Source: Hungatella effluvii
GTDB lineage: Bacteria > Bacillota > Clostridia > Lachnospirales > Lachnospiraceae
Length of the DNA stretch: 64,000 nucleotides
NCBI RefSeq assembly: GCF_003201875.1
Contig: NZ_QJKD01000001.1
Coordinates: forward strand, 372,001 to 436,000
Direction: 5' to 3'
Positions within the stretch are counted from its first letter, which is position 1. Each line of letters starts with the position of its first letter. The position numbers and the translations under genes are program-made. The notes under the pieces are model-generated. The model was not told where the DNA came from and did not search any database. It was given only the letters and a program-made list of their open reading frames with translations. This document shows positions 43,470 to 52,409 of the stretch, in pieces.

Positions 43470-44273
43470 TTAGTCAACCAGATATTTGGCCTGTGTATAG
43501 TTGAATACCGGGCCATCTAAGCAAACATAAACCTCGTCGATACGGCAGTGGCCGCATTTGCCGACAGCACAGGACATCTTACGCTCGAAGGATACCCAGA
43601 TCTTCTCTTCCGGAACGCCGCATTTAACAGCTTCCAGGCCTGTGAACTTCATCATTGGCGGCGGTCCTACGATTACTACTTCGTAATCGCCGTCAAACTC
43701 GGAAAATGGAACCTTGGAAACGAACTCGGTTACGAAACCTGTGTTCCAGCCTTCCTTCTGATCTCTGTCCAGTGTATAGAATGTGGTAAATCTGTCGTGC
43801 CACTTATCAAGGTCGTTCTTGAAGATGATGCCTTCCTCGTTCTTGAATCCGCTGATTAAGGTTACGCTCTTTACGTAATCAGGATTGTCATAGAACATGT
43901 TTAACATGCTCTTTACAGGAGCCAGACCAGTACCGCCTGTGATAACTACCACATGCTTGCCCTGGAACTTCTCTACCGGCCAGCCTTTTCCGTAAGCGCC
44001 GCGAAGGAATAAGGTATCGCCGGCCTGCTTCTCGAAAATCTCATCGGTTACTTTACCAACGGAACGGATCGTGAAATCCATCCAGCCGTCGCCGAAAGAG
44101 CTGACGGAGATAGGAGCCTCTCCTACCTTCGGAATGGAGAGCTGTAAGAACTGTCCGTGCTCCGGTTTAATATCGGTTGCAACTTTAAATGTATATTCAT
44201 GTAAGCTTTCTCTCTTAACTTCAAGAATCTTGCATGCAACAGGTTTTACTATGTTATTCATCTCTTCGTCCAC
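43470..44273 (-). CDS. asrB: Anaerobic sulfite reductase subunit B (flavin/2Fe-2S)
   Basis: A 267-residue electron-transfer subunit of the ferredoxin-NADP reductase fold. An FAD-binding barrel is followed by the NAD site VVITGGTGLAPVKSML and a C-terminal cysteine cluster CAVGKCGHCRIDEVYVC for a [2Fe-2S] centre. It passes electrons from NAD(P)H to AsrA/AsrC. Located six bases after asrA and 19 before asrC, the standard asrABC order. Confidence 0.95.
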   Translation of the reverse strand: MDEEMNNIVKPVACKILEVKRESLHEYTFKVATDIKPEHGQFLQLSIPKVGEAPISVSSFGDGWMDFTIRSVGKVTDEIFEKQAGDTLFLRGAYGKGWPVEKFQGKHVVVITGGTGLAPVKSMLNMFYDNPDYVKSVTLISGFKNEEGIIFKNDLDKWHDRFTTFYTLDRDQKEGWNTGFVTEFVSKVPFSEFDGDYEVVIVGPPPMMKFTGLEAVKCGVPEEKIWVSFERKMSCAVGKCGHCRIDEVYVCLDGPVFNYTQAKYLVD

Positions 44274-44279
44274 CTCTCC

Positions 44280-45314
44280 CTATTTATTCTCTTCTGCAAC
44301 GATTTCATCGATCGCATTCGCCATCTTCTTTACAGTAGCAGCGATGGAAATGTATTCTGGACATCGGTCGATACATCTGCCGCAGCCTACGCACATATGG
44401 TAATCCTGGAAACGTTCCTTGTAATCATGGAATTTGTGAAGCACTTTAAAGCGCATTCTGTCTCCGGCTGTGTTGCGGAAGCTCATGCCGCCGGCCATAT
44501 CGGAGAAGCCCTTAACCTGACAGGAAGCGGTTGTTCTCTTTCTCTCGCCAACGTTGGCATTTTCATTGTAGATGATGTCTGTGGTGGTGAAGCAGGTACA
44601 GGTGCTGCAGGCTACGGTACAGGCACCACAGGAGATACAGCGCTTATTGTATTCATTCCACATCGGGTGGTTCTTTAACTTGGTTAATACTTCCTTGTTC
44701 GGAATCTCCGGAACATCAACGGTCAGCTGATTCTTCTCTACGTATTCCGGCTTAAATCCGGTCTCGTTCTTGCCTTCAAAGTAAGGAGCGAACGCGTCAT
44801 CCTTCACATCCAGGCTTAACTCGCCTTCGCCGAAGCGGACTGCCATGGAATAATCCTCGGACTTGTTGGTACCCATGCTTACGCAGAAGCAGGTATCCCA
44901 TCCTGTGGTACATTCCATCATAACGATTTTCACTTTCTCGTTCATGCGCTTATAGTACATGTCCTCGAAGCCGCCGTTACTTAAGTATATCTTCTCCTGA
45001 TGATGCTGTGCATGGATATCACACGGTCTCATGAAGATTAAAAGCTTCTTGCCTGTAGCCTTGCTCTCAATGTACTCGTCCTCTGTGAAATAGAACAGGG
45101 ATTCTGTGATCGGGCTTAACACTTCTTTTGCAGGGAAATCGGACTTATCCATGTACTCGATCTCTTCTACAGTGTTAATCTTGTCATACTTGATCATATC
45201 GGTGTCGGAATATCTTCCTTTTCCTACAAATCTTTTCGGTGCCCAGATTTCGTATTCATCCTGGAGCGCTGCAAAGATCTTGTTCGCTTCTTCAAAGCTT
45301 ACTTTGTAACCCAT
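44280..45314 (-). CDS. asrA: Anaerobic sulfite reductase subunit A (4Fe-4S)
   Basis: A 344-residue iron-sulfur subunit with two C-terminal clusters, CISCGACTVACSTCTC and CVGCGRCIDRCPEYIS, which relays electrons between AsrB and AsrC. The N-terminus is typical of the AsrA/hydrogenase-beta-like group. GGAGG precedes the ATG. It follows the first arylsulfate sulfotransferase gene by 58 bases on the same strand with no terminator, linking sulfite reduction to sulfate-ester metabolism. Confidence 0.95.
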   Translation of the reverse strand: MGYKVSFEEANKIFAALQDEYEIWAPKRFVGKGRYSDTDMIKYDKINTVEEIEYMDKSDFPAKEVLSPITESLFYFTEDEYIESKATGKKLLIFMRPCDIHAQHHQEKIYLSNGGFEDMYYKRMNEKVKIVMMECTTGWDTCFCVSMGTNKSEDYSMAVRFGEGELSLDVKDDAFAPYFEGKNETGFKPEYVEKNQLTVDVPEIPNKEVLTKLKNHPMWNEYNKRCISCGACTVACSTCTCFTTTDIIYNENANVGERKRTTASCQVKGFSDMAGGMSFRNTAGDRMRFKVLHKFHDYKERFQDYHMCVGCGRCIDRCPEYISIAATVKKMANAIDEIVAEENK

Positions 45315-45372
45315 TGCGTGTATCCTCCTTTTTTTGACTCCTTCAGTCTCGTTGGTATGATAAAGAAATTGT

Positions 45373-47250
45373 TTAGAAGTTTACTGTAACTCCTGTATCA
45401 TATTTCTTTTCATCGATGGTAACGGTAACTTTATATGTTCCTTCTATTCCCTCACCGCTGACAGGGAATTCCACGGCTCTCTCATCGTGTTCCAGGAATG
45501 TGCCTACGCACATGGCCAGGAACGGGCGCTTTGTGGTTGGAACAAAGTAGTGACGCGTCGGGCTTCCGTTTTCGCCCTCTAAATTCAGCATGACCAGCGT
45601 GCCCTTTTCAAAGCTTGCCTTAAATACAAGGCGGTCCGCTTCCTTTGCAATCTTCGTCTTATAGGAATCCGGGACCATGCCGCCGTCTTCTGCAGGTACT
45701 TCCGTCAGGAATTCCTCGGTCTTACCGATGCTTCCAAGAACCTCCCCGCGTCCGAAGGTTACTGCATCGCCCTCGTCGTATAAATGGAGCTTCTCCGCAC
45801 GGTAATAGTTGGCCGGCAGATGCATCTCATACAGAACGACATCGTCCTTCACCTCCACGGTGATGGAACTGAGTTCAGCCGATCCATCGTCGATAGCCGC
45901 CGTCATACCTGCGCCAGGCATGTTCATCCATTCTCCGTTCAGCTTGCCGATACCGCCGGAATGAACGAGATAATGGCCTCTCTCATAGTACTCGCAGTTA
46001 CATATGTAGCAGGAGAAGAACTCGGCGCCTCTCTCTTTTCCGTACTGCCATACCTGCTCGATCGTCATGTTGTCCGTGTCGATGTGATAAATAACACCGC
46101 GGGAGAAGTTATCCTTCGCGTCGACGTAGTGCTCCTTTTCCTTGGAACGCCAGTGGCCGTTGTCGAAGCACATGATATCACCGTTTGGAAGCACCATGCA
46201 GGCATGCTGCTCATACTGCCAGTCGAAGTCTCCGCCGACCGGTTTGAAGAAATACTTCTGCATGTCTTCCGGCCAGCCGGTCGGATCACCGATGATCCAG
46301 TTCAGCTTCCCGGTCTCAAAATCACGGTTGATGATGATATCCTGATGGCGTCCGGAGAAGGTGAGAGAATTCGTCTTCTTGTCGTACCATACCGCATTGT
46401 TATGGAACCAGTCATGCGCATCCTGGCTTCCGGAGCCGCCGACCGGGTAAACAGGAAGTACGTCCTGATGATCCCATTCCTTTAATATCTCGCCGGTATT
46501 TCTGTCTACCATGACGCAAGCATCTTCTACGGTACCACGGGCCAGATACTGGGTCAAGATTAAAATATCGCCATTCTCCATCTCCCACTCATCATGGTGA
46601 TAGCCGCCCGGAATGCGGAATTCCTTATAGATCTTACCGATCATACCCATCTCGTAGATGCCGGTGGTATGGTAAGGCGGAGCCACCAGACGGTCGGTTC
46701 CCACGAAAAGGCGTCCGTTGCGGACACGCTTTAAATCAAAGGCAAGATTCAGCGTGTTATACCAGCGCGCGTCCCCTGCATAGTCATAAGCCGCCGTATA
46801 AGCCGGTGAAGTCGGACTTACCATCATGACGTTGTCTTCCATGTACTCCGGCGTGGTCTCGATGGAGGTCGGCTTCTTTAACTTTTCGGAAGCCCTCTCT
46901 GTCACGATCTTAAGAGTCGCGTTCTCCCCTGTGCTCAGCTCGATGACTACGGTATTCTCATAGTCCTCGTACAGGCCGTATATCGGAAGAACCATCTTCC
47001 TTGCGTCTGATTTCGGGCGGTACATGTAATCTCCCGCCGCCTCTTTTCCTTTCACCGTCACCTTGGCGAAAGCCGGTCTTTCATTCTCAAACATGACAAG
47101 CGCGGTAAGAGGCGCAATCAGATATGGATTGAGCACAACGAAAGGATTGACGATGGTATGGCTCTCCTTTTCGTACTCAGCCAGAAATTTTGATTCCGCC
47201 TCATACTGCTGGTCAATGATATGTTTTACTTCTTTGTATAAAACTCCCAT
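45373..47250 (-). CDS. Arylsulfate sulfotransferase (AssT family), paralog 1
   Basis: A 625-residue PAPS-independent sulfotransferase from the start MGVLYKEVKH, which has CAGGAGGG before it; an ATG 14 codons earlier lacks a site. The family normally moves a sulfo group from a phenolic sulfate to an acceptor through a sulfo-histidine. Conserved His-bearing motifs GGYHHDEWEME, DWFHNNAVWYDKKTNSLTFSGRH, YEQHACMVLPNGD and YLVHSGGIG are present; the last contains the probable catalytic His. No signal peptide, unlike E. coli AssT. It is closely similar along its length to the next paralog, so the pair arose by tandem duplication. It lies directly before asrA. Confidence 0.9.
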   Translation of the reverse strand: MGVLYKEVKHIIDQQYEAESKFLAEYEKESHTIVNPFVVLNPYLIAPLTALVMFENERPAFAKVTVKGKEAAGDYMYRPKSDARKMVLPIYGLYEDYENTVVIELSTGENATLKIVTERASEKLKKPTSIETTPEYMEDNVMMVSPTSPAYTAAYDYAGDARWYNTLNLAFDLKRVRNGRLFVGTDRLVAPPYHTTGIYEMGMIGKIYKEFRIPGGYHHDEWEMENGDILILTQYLARGTVEDACVMVDRNTGEILKEWDHQDVLPVYPVGGSGSQDAHDWFHNNAVWYDKKTNSLTFSGRHQDIIINRDFETGKLNWIIGDPTGWPEDMQKYFFKPVGGDFDWQYEQHACMVLPNGDIMCFDNGHWRSKEKEHYVDAKDNFSRGVIYHIDTDNMTIEQVWQYGKERGAEFFSCYICNCEYYERGHYLVHSGGIGKLNGEWMNMPGAGMTAAIDDGSAELSSITVEVKDDVVLYEMHLPANYYRAEKLHLYDEGDAVTFGRGEVLGSIGKTEEFLTEVPAEDGGMVPDSYKTKIAKEADRLVFKASFEKGTLVMLNLEGENGSPTRHYFVPTTKRPFLAMCVGTFLEHDERAVEFPVSGEGIEGTYKVTVTIDEKKYDTGVTVNF

Positions 47251-47355
47251 AAACCCTCCTGAAAACCTGCGAAGAGGGGGGACGTCTTTCAATCACGGCC
47301 CCCTCCTGCAGTCTATATGTGTCTTCCTGCATCCTGTAACAGTGTCAAATCCTGA

Positions 47356-49218
47356 TTAACAGCTTATCGTAACGCCTGTCTCATACTTCTTGTCATCGAT
47401 GATAACGCGAAGATCATAGGTACCTTTTAATCCGGTCTTATTGATATTGGTTCTCGTATTTCTGTCGTCGGAATCGAGGAATGTACCGCAGCACATCGCC
47501 AGGAACGGAACCGCCGTAGTGGAGATGAAGTAGCGGTGAACCTCTTCGCCCTGCTCTAACAGAAGCATAACCAGCTGGCCTTTCTCGAAACGGGAGAAGA
47601 AGGTGAAACGGTCGATCTCGTCTTCGATTCTCGCGTTGCAGCTCTCCGGAAGCATCTCGCCTGACGGATCTAACGGGATCTCGGTATCGAATTCCTTCGT
47701 AACGCCCATCTCGCCTAAAATCTGGCCCTTGCCAAGCTCTAAGTTGATGCCGTCGCTGTATAATTTCAGCTTCTCGCCGCGGTAATAGTTACCCGGTACG
47801 TGTAAATCAAGCATCTTCTTATTGTCACAGATCTCAACCGTGATACTCTCCAGACGGCCGCCCTGATCCTTTGCAAATGCCCCCAGTGCCTCGGAAGGAT
47901 TGCCTTCTGTGTCGTATGCGATACCGCCGGAATGAACCATGTAGTGTCCTTCGTTGTAGTACTCTACGTTACAGATGTATGGGGAGAAGAATTCTGCTCC
48001 TCTGTCCTTGCCGTACTGCCATACCTGCTCGATGGTCATGTCATCGGTGTTAATTTTGTAACGAACGCCTCTGGAGTAGTTATCCTTAGCTGCCAGATAT
48101 TTCTCCGGGTTCTTGGAACCGTAGTGATGGTTGTCGAAGCACATAACATCGCCGTCAGGTGTGATGACGCAGGCGTGCTGCTCGTACTGCCAGCCGAAGT
48201 TATTGCCAACTGGTTTGAAGAAGTACTTCTGCATCTCTTCCGGCCATCCTTCCGGATCGCCGATGATCCAGTTCAGTTCTCCGGTCTCATAATCGATGTT
48301 TACCATGGAATCGATGTGACGTCCGGAGAAGGTTAAGGAATTGGTATTCTTGTCGTACCATACAGCGTTGTTGTGGAACCAGTCATGGTCAGACCAGCTG
48401 CCGGACTTGCTTACCTTCTTCGGATCGAGGAACTTCTTGTAGTCCCAGGTCTTTAAGATCTCGCCTGTGTTGCGGTCGATCAGAACGCACATATCTTCTA
48501 CTGTCTCGCTGGTTAAATCGTCTGTCAGGCTTAAGAGATTGCCGTCCTCCATCTCGAATTCATCGTGATGGTAGCCGCCCGGGAGACGGAATTCCTTGTA
48601 GATCTTTCCGCATGGGCTGATCTCGTATAAACCGGACATATAGTAAGGCATCTGGATTACCCGGTGGGAACCCATGATTAAGTTGCCGTTTTTCAGTCTC
48701 TTCACATCGAATACACATGGAATCGTCATATGCCATCTTGCATCGCCTGCGTAGTCGAATCCAACTGCCAGATCCTCGCCTGCCGGAGATACTAAGATGA
48801 TGTTGTCCTGTAAATACTCAGGAGTCGTATCCATGGAATAGATTACTTCCTTGCCGTCAAACACATCCGGTACATCGATGGTGATGATGTTAGACTCGCC
48901 GCGGTAAGCTCTGATCTCAACTCTGTTCTGATAATCGGAATACAGACCTACGATCGGAAGCACGTGCTTCTTTGCCTTCGGGAATGTGTGGCTGATATTG
49001 CCCTGTGGTGTCTTGCCAAGCACGGTAACGGTGATGGCTGTTTCCTTATCTGTATGGAAACATACAACTGCGGATAACGGATTGACAAGATAAGCATTAT
49101 ATTTTACGAGCGGATTGGCAATTGTGTAATTGCCTGCTTCGAATTCCTTTAACATCTCCTGCTCTGCTTCGTACTGTCTGTTTACAATATGATCTTCAAA
49201 TGAATATTTTACTGACAT
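47356..49218 (-). CDS. Arylsulfate sulfotransferase (AssT family), paralog 2
   Basis: A 620-residue sulfotransferase with the same propeller architecture as paralog 1. Motif histidines are His217/218 (GGYHHDEFEME), His282 (DWFHNN), His301 (FSGRH), His348 (YEQHACV) and His429 (YMVHSGG), the last being the likely sulfo-carrying residue. The N-terminal ~130 residues form the beta-sandwich seen in the family. No signal peptide, lipobox or membrane span, which implies a cytosolic enzyme. It follows the thioredoxin gene by 51 bases and precedes paralog 1 by 105 bases, where a GGGGG/CCCCC hairpin lies. The natural donor sulfate ester and acceptor are unknown. Confidence 0.9.
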   Translation of the reverse strand: MSVKYSFEDHIVNRQYEAEQEMLKEFEAGNYTIANPLVKYNAYLVNPLSAVVCFHTDKETAITVTVLGKTPQGNISHTFPKAKKHVLPIVGLYSDYQNRVEIRAYRGESNIITIDVPDVFDGKEVIYSMDTTPEYLQDNIILVSPAGEDLAVGFDYAGDARWHMTIPCVFDVKRLKNGNLIMGSHRVIQMPYYMSGLYEISPCGKIYKEFRLPGGYHHDEFEMEDGNLLSLTDDLTSETVEDMCVLIDRNTGEILKTWDYKKFLDPKKVSKSGSWSDHDWFHNNAVWYDKNTNSLTFSGRHIDSMVNIDYETGELNWIIGDPEGWPEEMQKYFFKPVGNNFGWQYEQHACVITPDGDVMCFDNHHYGSKNPEKYLAAKDNYSRGVRYKINTDDMTIEQVWQYGKDRGAEFFSPYICNVEYYNEGHYMVHSGGIAYDTEGNPSEALGAFAKDQGGRLESITVEICDNKKMLDLHVPGNYYRGEKLKLYSDGINLELGKGQILGEMGVTKEFDTEIPLDPSGEMLPESCNARIEDEIDRFTFFSRFEKGQLVMLLLEQGEEVHRYFISTTAVPFLAMCCGTFLDSDDRNTRTNINKTGLKGTYDLRVIIDDKKYETGVTISC

Positions 49219-49269
49219 GATGATACCTCCCCGTATCTGTTCTTTATAGTTAGGTTCTAATTTAAGATC

Positions 49270-49581
49270 TTACTTATGTTCTTCCACCAGCTTGATAATA
49301 ACCGGTTTCTGCTGTAATCCCTGAAGACGTCCTACTTCCTCGCCTTCCTTTAAAAGAACCAGGGTTGGGTATCCTGTCACGCCATATTCTGCTGTCAAAT
49401 CTTTGTTCTGGTCGAAATCAACCTTTAAAATGGTTAAGTCGTCGCCGAATTCCTTCTCTACATCTTTCAATACAAATCCCAACATCTTACAGGGTCCACA
49501 GGTGGTTGAAAAAAAGTCCGCCAGTACCAGGCCTTTTCCGGCCAGTTCCTTAAATTCTTCGCTGTTTACTTCCTTTAACAT
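49270..49581 (-). CDS. trxA: Thioredoxin
   Basis: A 103-residue thioredoxin from the start MLKEVNSEEF, which has GGAAG eight bases upstream; an ATG 12 codons earlier is not supported. The active site is FSTTCGPCKML, and the cis-proline motif is in TGYPTLVLLKEG. It lies between thioredoxin reductase and the arylsulfate sulfotransferases and is likely co-transcribed with them. It could donate thiol electrons within this pathway, for example to free sulfite from a sulfo-thiol; that role is inferred, not shown. Confidence 0.93.
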   Translation of the reverse strand: MLKEVNSEEFKELAGKGLVLADFFSTTCGPCKMLGFVLKDVEKEFGDDLTILKVDFDQNKDLTAEYGVTGYPTLVLLKEGEEVGRLQGLQQKPVIIKLVEEHK

Positions 49582-49646
49582 AATCTTTCTTCCTTTCCTT
49601 TTGTATGAACTCCACACTGTTTTCCCATTCTAAACATACTAACTCT

Positions 49647-49675
49647 ATTCTATTGCAAAATAACAATAAAGTAAA
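49647..49675 (-). promoter_or_regulatory. Possible internal promoter before thioredoxin
   Basis: TTTACT and TAGAAT on the minus strand, 17 bases apart, in the 168-base gap between trxB and trxA. It could give extra expression of trxA, the sulfotransferases and asrABC independent of the transporter gene. Confidence 0.4.
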
Positions 49676-49749
49676 ATTCTAAATTTTTATCTTACAATAA
49701 AATTCCGTTATCGTTCGTCACAGGAAAACAGGCGGGCATGAATCGTTGT

Positions 49750-50676
49750 TTAATCTTCTAAATTCTGAACGTAGTGGGAAGCTTCCTGAGCTGCGATCGC
49801 GCCATCCGCACAGGCGGTGATAACCTGGCGCAGGTTCTTGGTCACACAGTCTCCGGCTCCGTAGATACCGGCTGTCTTTGTGTGCATCTTCTCGTCTACT
49901 TCTACATAGCCGAACTGGTTTAACACGCCTAAATCCTTTAAGAATTCTGTGGTCGGTGTGAGTCCGATATATTCGAACACGCCGTCACAGGAAACCGAGT
50001 TTTCCTCTCCGGTCTTCGTAGACTTGAAATGAACGCCGGTCAGCTTCGTGTCTCCGGTAAATTCCAGGATATCCTGGTATGGATAAACGGTTACGTGGTC
50101 CATGGCGCGAAGCTTGTCGCAGGCCATCGGATCAGCCGTCAAATCAAACATGGTTACAATCGTCAGTGATTTTACGATACCGGCAAGGAATATGGATTCC
50201 TCCACCGCGGAATTGCCTCCGCCGATTACCACGACGTCACGGTCGCGGTACTGGGCTCCGTCACAGATGGCGCACCAGCTGATTCCGTTGCCGCGGAACT
50301 TATCTTCTCCCGGTATATCGAGGCATCTCGGTCTCGTTCCGGTAGCGAGGATAATGGCCTTCGCCGTAAATTCCTTGTCATCCTCCTCACAGAGGACTCT
50401 CTTTACTTTTCCTTCGTCTGTAATACTCTTTACCGTGCCGTAGTCGAACGCGATATTGTCAAACTGCTGTGTATGCTCAAACATCTGATACGCAAGCTCT
50501 GCTCCGTTGATCGTTCCGACCCCCGGATAGTTCTGAATTTCATTCGTATTGATAATCTGTCCGCCCGGGGCCAGCTTGTCGAGAAGCAGAACATTCATAT
50601 CCGCTCTCGCCGCGTAGATTGCCGCCGTCATACCGGCAGGACCCGCGCCAACAATAATTACATCATACTGTGCCAT
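49750..50676 (-). CDS. trxB: Thioredoxin reductase
   Basis: A 308-residue FAD/NADPH enzyme that reduces thioredoxin. The FAD motif is IIVGAGPAGMTAAIYAARA, the redox-active pair is CAIC at 135-138 (SWCAICDGA), the NADPH motif is VVIGGGNSAVEE and the C-terminal FAD contact is GIYGAGDCVTKNLRQ. The CAIC variant replaces the more common CATC; both cysteines are kept. AAGGAG lies nine bases before the ATG. It follows the transporter gene by 22 bases. Confidence 0.94.
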   Translation of the reverse strand: MAQYDVIIVGAGPAGMTAAIYAARADMNVLLLDKLAPGGQIINTNEIQNYPGVGTINGAELAYQMFEHTQQFDNIAFDYGTVKSITDEGKVKRVLCEEDDKEFTAKAIILATGTRPRCLDIPGEDKFRGNGISWCAICDGAQYRDRDVVVIGGGNSAVEESIFLAGIVKSLTIVTMFDLTADPMACDKLRAMDHVTVYPYQDILEFTGDTKLTGVHFKSTKTGEENSVSCDGVFEYIGLTPTTEFLKDLGVLNQFGYVEVDEKMHTKTAGIYGAGDCVTKNLRQVITACADGAIAAQEASHYVQNLED

Positions 50677-50698
50677 GATACATAACTCCTTTCTAAAC

Positions 50699-52174
50699 TT
50701 ACATTAACAGATTTGCTAACGGGACACCGATCACAAGAACGATAATCAGCTCCAGTATTACAAATGGAATCGTATACTGGTAAACGTACTTGGTCGGAAC
50801 CCATTCCTTGTTGCTGTGCAGGATCGCCGCAAACGGGGAAGCTGCCGGTGTAATAGCCGCCGATAACAGTACAAAGATAATTAACAGCGTAACGATCGGT
50901 GCCGGGTTGGCTCCGGTCTGTGTACAATATGTAACGATAACCGGCTGCAGAATCATGCCGATTACCAGGCTGTTGCAGAGGTTGGTTAAGAGAACCGCCA
51001 TCGCCATTAAAAGAACGGTGAAGACCATCGGTGACATTCCCTGGAAAATCGGGGAAAGTACGACGCTTAAGAAAGCGGAAACACCGGTATTGTCACTGGT
51101 CAGCACGCTTCCCAGCAGGATCGCAGCAACGATGATAAAGTATGCGCCCCAGTTAAAGTTGGTGGCCATGACCTGCGGAATCTCTAAAACGCTCTTTCCA
51201 TTGAGACGGATCGCTCCTAGAACAGCTACCATCAGAAGAGCCAGACCGAGGCTGTTGGAGGAAAGAAACGCCATTCCCGGTAAAGTTGGGAAAAGGCTGG
51301 GAAGAAGCATACCCAGAATCAGAATCACAAAACTTATGCCGATGACCTTCTGTCTCGGTTCCATAGGCGGAAGCGGGTTCTTATTCAGCATATCGACATC
51401 GTAATTCTTTAACTTTGTCACATCCGGGCGAATGACAAACTTTGCAAACAGGATATTGGCCACGATCATAATGAGACCAAGTATAATGGCCACAGCCATG
51501 TAAGCCGCATTATTGACAACAATCGGACCTCCCGGAAGGTTTGCCGTAATGTTGCTGAAATTTGTGAGCAGCGCCAGACCATTCTGAGCGAACGGTGCCA
51601 TCGGGAAACCGATCAGAGCTGCGACAACCACCAGGGTCAGCATGACACGTGGCAGCGCATCGCCCTTCTTATAGCCAACTTCCTCAAATACATCATAAAG
51701 AACCGGCCAGAATAAGAAGATCGCAGTAAACGGGCTGATAAAACCACCGAGGAAGTAGCAGCCTATACAGATTACGAACATCAGCAGCCAAGGCTTGCCA
51801 TTCGTGAATTTTCTCGTTAAAAAGAAACGGCCTATGTATAGTGTGATCTTATAATATACAAGACCGCCTGCCATGATCAGCAGGAAAAATACCTGAGCCA
51901 CAACCGGTGCTCCGAATGCTTCCTTAAGCAGGCCCGCCATCGGCATATAATTGGATAAGCCTACCATAGCAATGGACATCAGGCTCCCCCAAAGCGGATC
52001 TACGAATGTCCAAAGATAAAGTGTTCCGATAAAGATTCCCAATACTTCCATACCAACCGAAGTAACTTCCGGGAGATTCAGCGGGAGGAAGCGGAAAAAT
52101 ACCATAATTCCTACACCGATCAGAGAATGAATTAAAAACATTTTTTCTCTCTTACGCTCATTTTGATTCGCCAT
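50699..52174 (-). CDS. SLC13/DASS-type anion transporter
   Basis: A 491-residue membrane transporter from the start MANQNERKRE, with AAAAGGGG upstream; earlier ATGs are unsupported. About 12 hydrophobic spans. The halves contain the inward-hairpin-type loops GFISPFTAIFLFWPV and AAITPAASPFAAILHSNKEW typical of the divalent-anion:Na+ symporter superfamily. Members carry dicarboxylates, sulfate or related anions. As the first gene of the sulfur operon it probably imports the organosulfate or another anionic substrate; sulfate itself is less likely because no ATP sulfurylase gene is in the operon. Confidence 0.85.
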   Translation of the reverse strand: MANQNERKREKMFLIHSLIGVGIMVFFRFLPLNLPEVTSVGMEVLGIFIGTLYLWTFVDPLWGSLMSIAMVGLSNYMPMAGLLKEAFGAPVVAQVFFLLIMAGGLVYYKITLYIGRFFLTRKFTNGKPWLLMFVICIGCYFLGGFISPFTAIFLFWPVLYDVFEEVGYKKGDALPRVMLTLVVVAALIGFPMAPFAQNGLALLTNFSNITANLPGGPIVVNNAAYMAVAIILGLIMIVANILFAKFVIRPDVTKLKNYDVDMLNKNPLPPMEPRQKVIGISFVILILGMLLPSLFPTLPGMAFLSSNSLGLALLMVAVLGAIRLNGKSVLEIPQVMATNFNWGAYFIIVAAILLGSVLTSDNTGVSAFLSVVLSPIFQGMSPMVFTVLLMAMAVLLTNLCNSLVIGMILQPVIVTYCTQTGANPAPIVTLLIIFVLLSAAITPAASPFAAILHSNKEWVPTKYVYQYTIPFVILELIIVLVIGVPLANLLM

Positions 52175-52199
52175 GTCTTGAAACCCCTTTTCTACCATA

Positions 52200-52217
52200 T
52201 TGTGAAAAATATAACAA
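52200..52217. promoter_or_regulatory. Crp/Fnr-like binding palindrome
   Basis: TTGTGAAAAATATAACAA is a palindrome (TTGTGA-N6-TAACAA, one mismatch) 26 bases before the transporter's start codon, in the gap shared with the divergent Crp/Fnr-family gene. It resembles the TTGT-N-A half-site pattern of that family. Bases 52218-52340 contain nothing else clear. Confidence 0.5.
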
Positions 52218-52344
52218 TAAGGGCACAACAAAACCCGAAAGCATCTTTTACTAACTTTTCCGGCTCATTTACTCCCCTGCATTGTTGATCTAATTTTATC
52301 ATATATCTGCTCATAGAAAAATAACACAGGTTATAAATCTGGTT

Positions 52345-52368
52345 ATTTTGACAAAATTATGATATACT
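52345..52368 (+). promoter_or_regulatory. Extended -10 promoter and palindrome of the Crp/Fnr gene
   Basis: TGATATACT provides an extended -10 (52363-52368), with a weak -35. The perfect palindrome ATTTTG-A-CAAAAT (52345-52357) overlaps the spacer and could be an autoregulatory site. Confidence 0.4.
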
Positions 52369-52409
52369 AAATCCGATCTTTTATTACTATCGCAAGGAAC
52401 GGAGAAAAC

